Source: Apostichopus japonicus (lineage: Eukaryota; Echinodermata; Holothuroidea; Aspidochirotida; Stichopodidae). Taken from it: a stretch of 64,000 nt of DNA. The stretch covers positions 29,103,341-29,167,340 of the forward strand of contig NC_092575.1 in assembly GCF_037975245.1 (NCBI RefSeq), given 5' to 3'. The position numbers and the translations under genes were made by a program. This document shows, one piece after another, positions 62,201 through 64,000 of this stretch; within the stretch, counting starts at the first letter, position 1, and each line of letters opens with the position of its first letter. The notes beneath the pieces were generated by a model. That model was not told the DNA's origin and made no database searches. It saw only the letters and a program-made list of their open reading frames with translations.

Positions 62201-62533
62201 CAAGGTAATATGACTTTCATGAGAAATCATCTGTTGTGATGCACCAAGTCCATATTCAAGTTTAGCATTTGTAATGATAGTGTTATTTACCAACAATACG
62301 TCTTTGCGCATACAATTTGTCACATGGCATAGAATGTTATGTTGCAAGTAATAATCAACAAAACTGGCGCTGACACACCGAGTAATTTTTTCATCATATG
62401 TACAATTGTTGTTCTCATTTATAGTATAGCAGAAGACTTTCCGTCAAAGAAGTGGTTGTTTTTCTGTGAGGAAGAGACAAAAGTGAATGTTGCTGGTCTC
62501 ATTCATGTACTAATGAAATATGATTTCTCAGAG
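56182..62533 (+). CDS. B3GLCT: beta-1,3-glucosyltransferase gene, first five exons
   Basis: B3GLCT adds glucose to O-linked fucose on thrombospondin type 1 repeats in the ER, after POFUT2. Five GT-AG exons with consistent phases encode about 143 N-terminal residues. Landmarks are a hydrophobic start (MAAPLALVIAAFVVYF, probable signal sequence), VVFLIRSQQSSVHLKRAEKT, WIILSILPR and WLFFCEEETKVNV. They match the vertebrate pattern IVFVIQSQ...AKRAE, W-ILPLLP and WIFFCEEET. The GT31 catalytic domain with its DDD-type motif lies beyond 64000. No frameshift or stop is seen. Confidence 0.93.
56353..56396 (+). CDS. B3GLCT: B3GLCT exon 2
   Basis: The acceptor is CTTTCCTTTCAG and the donor GTACAG. It encodes VYFSSWTDQGIAEK and extends the hydrophobic N-terminus before a polar segment. 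Conservation here is low, so assignment rests on splice sites and phase. Confidence 0.75.
56397..59888. other. B3GLCT intron 2
   Basis: 3.5 kb. It holds the second copy of the dispersed repeat (56858-57030) and a 123-codon plus-strand open frame at 57249-57620 without recognised domain or splice support. Otherwise nothing is recognised. Confidence 0.5.
56858..57030 (+). repeat. dispersed repeat, copy 2
   Basis: Partner of 53501-53680, roughly 85-90 percent identical by eye, same orientation, inside B3GLCT intron 2. Confidence 0.8.
59889..60020 (+). CDS. B3GLCT: B3GLCT exon 3
   Basis: Encodes 44 residues, LPEEPVLYVEDVVFLIRSQQ and SSVHLKRAEKTKESIESQCR then QLSQ, aligning with the first conserved block of B3GLCT. 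The acceptor is TTTCATCAG and the donor GTATGA. The last 20 bases (GTGTAGGCAGCTTAGTCAG) and the donor are the progenitor of the 60-bp satellite that follows. Confidence 0.93.
60021..61795 (+). repeat. 60-bp minisatellite derived from the B3GLCT exon 3 end and donor
   Basis: About 28 copies of GTAGGCAGCCTACCAGGTAT, TATTGTAGATCTAGTTATAG, TCAGGTATTACAGTCACAAT. The first two copies (60021-60130) are diverged intermediates that still carry AGTAGGCAGCTTAGCCAGGTAA. The exon end plus donor can therefore be followed into the array. Each unit contains two CAG/GTATTA donor-like sites. The unit is 20 codons and stays open in two plus frames, including the exon 3 frame, but a stop in the first intronic codon pair blocks simple read-through. 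Confidence 0.95.
61829..61905 (+). CDS. B3GLCT: B3GLCT exon 4
   Basis: Encodes NSCDVLLIHSKYKQIGSWII and LSILP, aligning with the [22 protein letters not shown]-type region. The acceptor is CCTTTTCCAG. Two donors are possible (GTGGGT at 61906, GTAAAA at 61910); only the first keeps the conserved frame into exon 5. The exon begins about 30 bp after the satellite ends. Confidence 0.9.
61906..62424. other. B3GLCT intron 4
   Basis: A G run of about 14 bases lies at 61972. No other feature recognised. Confidence 0.5.
62425..62533 (+). CDS. B3GLCT: B3GLCT exon 5
   Basis: Encodes IAEDFPSKKWLFFCEEETKV and NVAGLIHVLMKYDFSE. The WLFFCEEET block is highly characteristic of the family. The acceptor is TCATTTATAG and the donor GTTTGT (weaker). 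Following exons are outside the window. Confidence 0.95.
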
Positions 62534-62574
62534 GTTTGTTGATTTGCTTTTTTGGTTTTGATGATAATCATAAC

Positions 62575-63614
62575 CTTTGCATTAGTGTTTGCACGAGATA
62601 TCCGGGTACCCACCCAACGCGATACTACCCGGTTCCTAATTTATTACCCAAATCCTACGCAAACTTGCAAAGTGTGATTTTTTGTTGTTGTGCAAACCGA
62701 TGGTAAGGCAAGATTTTCCCATGGACTTAGTGTGGTGTTAGGCTACCATGTGGTCGAAGAAAACAGCAATAATGAAAGTATTCCATGGATATCTTATAAC
62801 TGCATCACAATTGCAGGGAAGAAACAGATGGTTAGGCCAGATTTCCCCATTGACTTAGTGTGGAATTAGGCTACCATTTAGTTGAAGATAACAGCAATAA
62901 TGAAAGTATTCCATGGTTATCCTACAGTATAACTGTGTCACAATTTCAGCAAATAAACAGATGGTTAGGCTAGATTACGCCTTTGGCTTAGTGTGGTCTT
63001 AGGCTACCATGAAATTGAAAGAATTCGCACACTTATTGTTTCATTTGTTTATTTCATAGAAGGAAAGACTGACAAGGAAATTTACGAGATGTTACTAATG
63101 GATTGTAGATGGTATAACTAAAAAATATTTATTGCAAGTGCCTTTACATTAATTGTTTATTCTAAATGCGATCAAATTGCCGGAATCGCGCAATCCCGCA
63201 GCTTATGCGAACACTGGGGTTGCATAATAGATAGTGCTTAGTGAAAACTGTTTAAGAGCTAAATAGGACATGGTCTAATCAAATAGAGGTGGAGAACAAA
63301 CATACAGTAATCAGTGGCGGCAGTGTGATGTTAGTTGTGATGTAAATTATATGAAGTTATTAACAAGTTAATGAAAGAAACAAAAGCAAATTGAAATTAT
63401 TGAGGAACGTTTTTTACCTTATCTTACACCTATGTATTTGAACATGAAAACATCATCAGTGGAATATAAAATTCATTTGGTATAGCATCCTACATGTAAT
63501 TTCTTGAAAATCACGATACATGAGGGTAAACAATTTTTTCGGGATACCCGATGGGTCACGGCTCTCGGGTACCCGATTCCCGATTTTTGGACCAGTGTAA
63601 ACACTATTTTGCAT
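62575..63614. mobile_element. 1024-bp hAT-like nonautonomous element in B3GLCT intron 5
   Basis: The element at 62583-63606 starts TAGTGTTTGCACGAG and ends CAGTGTAAACACTA in inverse, with CCGGGTACCC near both ends. It is flanked by 8-bp duplications CTTTGCAT (62575-62582) and TTTTGCAT (63607-63614). Inside, 62698-63010 is a three-copy tandem repeat of about 120 bp (AAACAGATGGTTAGGC, GACTTAGTGTGG, AACAGCAATAATGAAAGTAT). No transposase. Confidence 0.85.
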
Positions 63615-63639
63615 TCATAATGCCGTATGGGTGCATGTG

Positions 63640-64000
63640 TGTGTGTGGGTGCGATTGTGACGCCTAACTTGTAATCATGATATCTCAAGAAGGGAATGTC
63701 AGGCCGATTTCATATTAAATGGGTAGAAGTACCACATTGGGTACAAGAAGCCTATAGTTTTTGATGGGGGTCAAATTTCAGGTATGGTCACCAGAGGTCA
63801 AATTGTGGAAACCTCGAAAACACCATATCTCAAGAAGGTAAGATTGGGTTGACCTCATATTTGATGTGTAGAAGTACCACATTAAATACAAGAAGCCTAT
63901 TGTTTTTGGTGGAGATTATAGGTCATTTGGGGTTACCAGGAGTCAAATTATGTAAACCTTGTAAACACAATATCTCAAGAAGAAAACGTCAGACCAATTT
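63640..64000 (-). repeat. dispersed repeat with AGGTCA-type motifs
   Basis: Monomers of about 150 bp with ATATCTCAAGAAG, GTAGAAGTACCACATT and ACAAGAAGCCTATnGTTTTTG, plus CAGAGGTCAAATT. It is the reverse orientation of the family at 12440-13100 and runs off the right edge. Confidence 0.75.

Overview
The window is animal nuclear DNA, AT-rich and full of introns, tandem arrays and transposons. No operons or long uninterrupted genes are present. Two conserved genes can be rebuilt exon by exon from splice sites and family motifs. The minus strand carries ten exons of argininosuccinate lyase (ASL), from 39348 down to 661; its C-terminal exons lie beyond the left edge. The plus strand carries the first five exons of the beta-1,3-glucosyltransferase gene B3GLCT, from 56182 to 62533; its catalytic GT31 exons lie beyond the right edge. 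The genes are head to head, about 17 kb apart as far as can be seen. Transposon types (Gypsy, hAT, Kolobok/THAP, Penelope-like traces, a foldback element resembling sea urchin TU elements) suggest a marine invertebrate, plausibly an echinoderm, but the species cannot be fixed from the sequence alone.

Layout. 1-3742: ASL exons 10 and 9 with three large minisatellites. 3743-14829: ASL exons 8 to 3, more arrays, and a 238-bp inverted duplication that brackets exons 5-8. 14830-39141: exon 2 (17809-17949) and the 21-kb intron 1. That intron holds a nonautonomous hAT-like element (15818-16467, in intron 2 just left of exon 2), a young LTR retrotransposon with apparently identical LTRs (25749-28857), a Gypsy gag-protease remnant (33190-35010) split by a MITE, and a THAP-containing TTAA element (36565-38005). 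39142-39348: ASL exon 1. 39349-56090: intergenic or ASL 5' region with a hAT remnant, a 1.6-kb minisatellite, two foldback-like elements, a decayed Gypsy pol with tiny LTRs, a TA microsatellite and MITEs. 56091-64000: B3GLCT exons 1-5, a 1.65-kb minisatellite and a hAT-like element.

The most unusual observation is that two unrelated genes here each carry an intronic minisatellite whose unit is a copy of the exon 3' end plus its 5' splice site. These are ASL exon 10 (55-bp unit, 1-660) and B3GLCT exon 3 (60-bp unit, 60021-61795). Each repeat therefore carries decoy or alternative splice donors. Other observations worth a second look are the inverted repeat around ASL exons 5-8 (possible circular RNA), a foldback transposon whose pre-insertion site is preserved in a nearby inverted copy, and hairpin elements directly upstream of B3GLCT exon 1.
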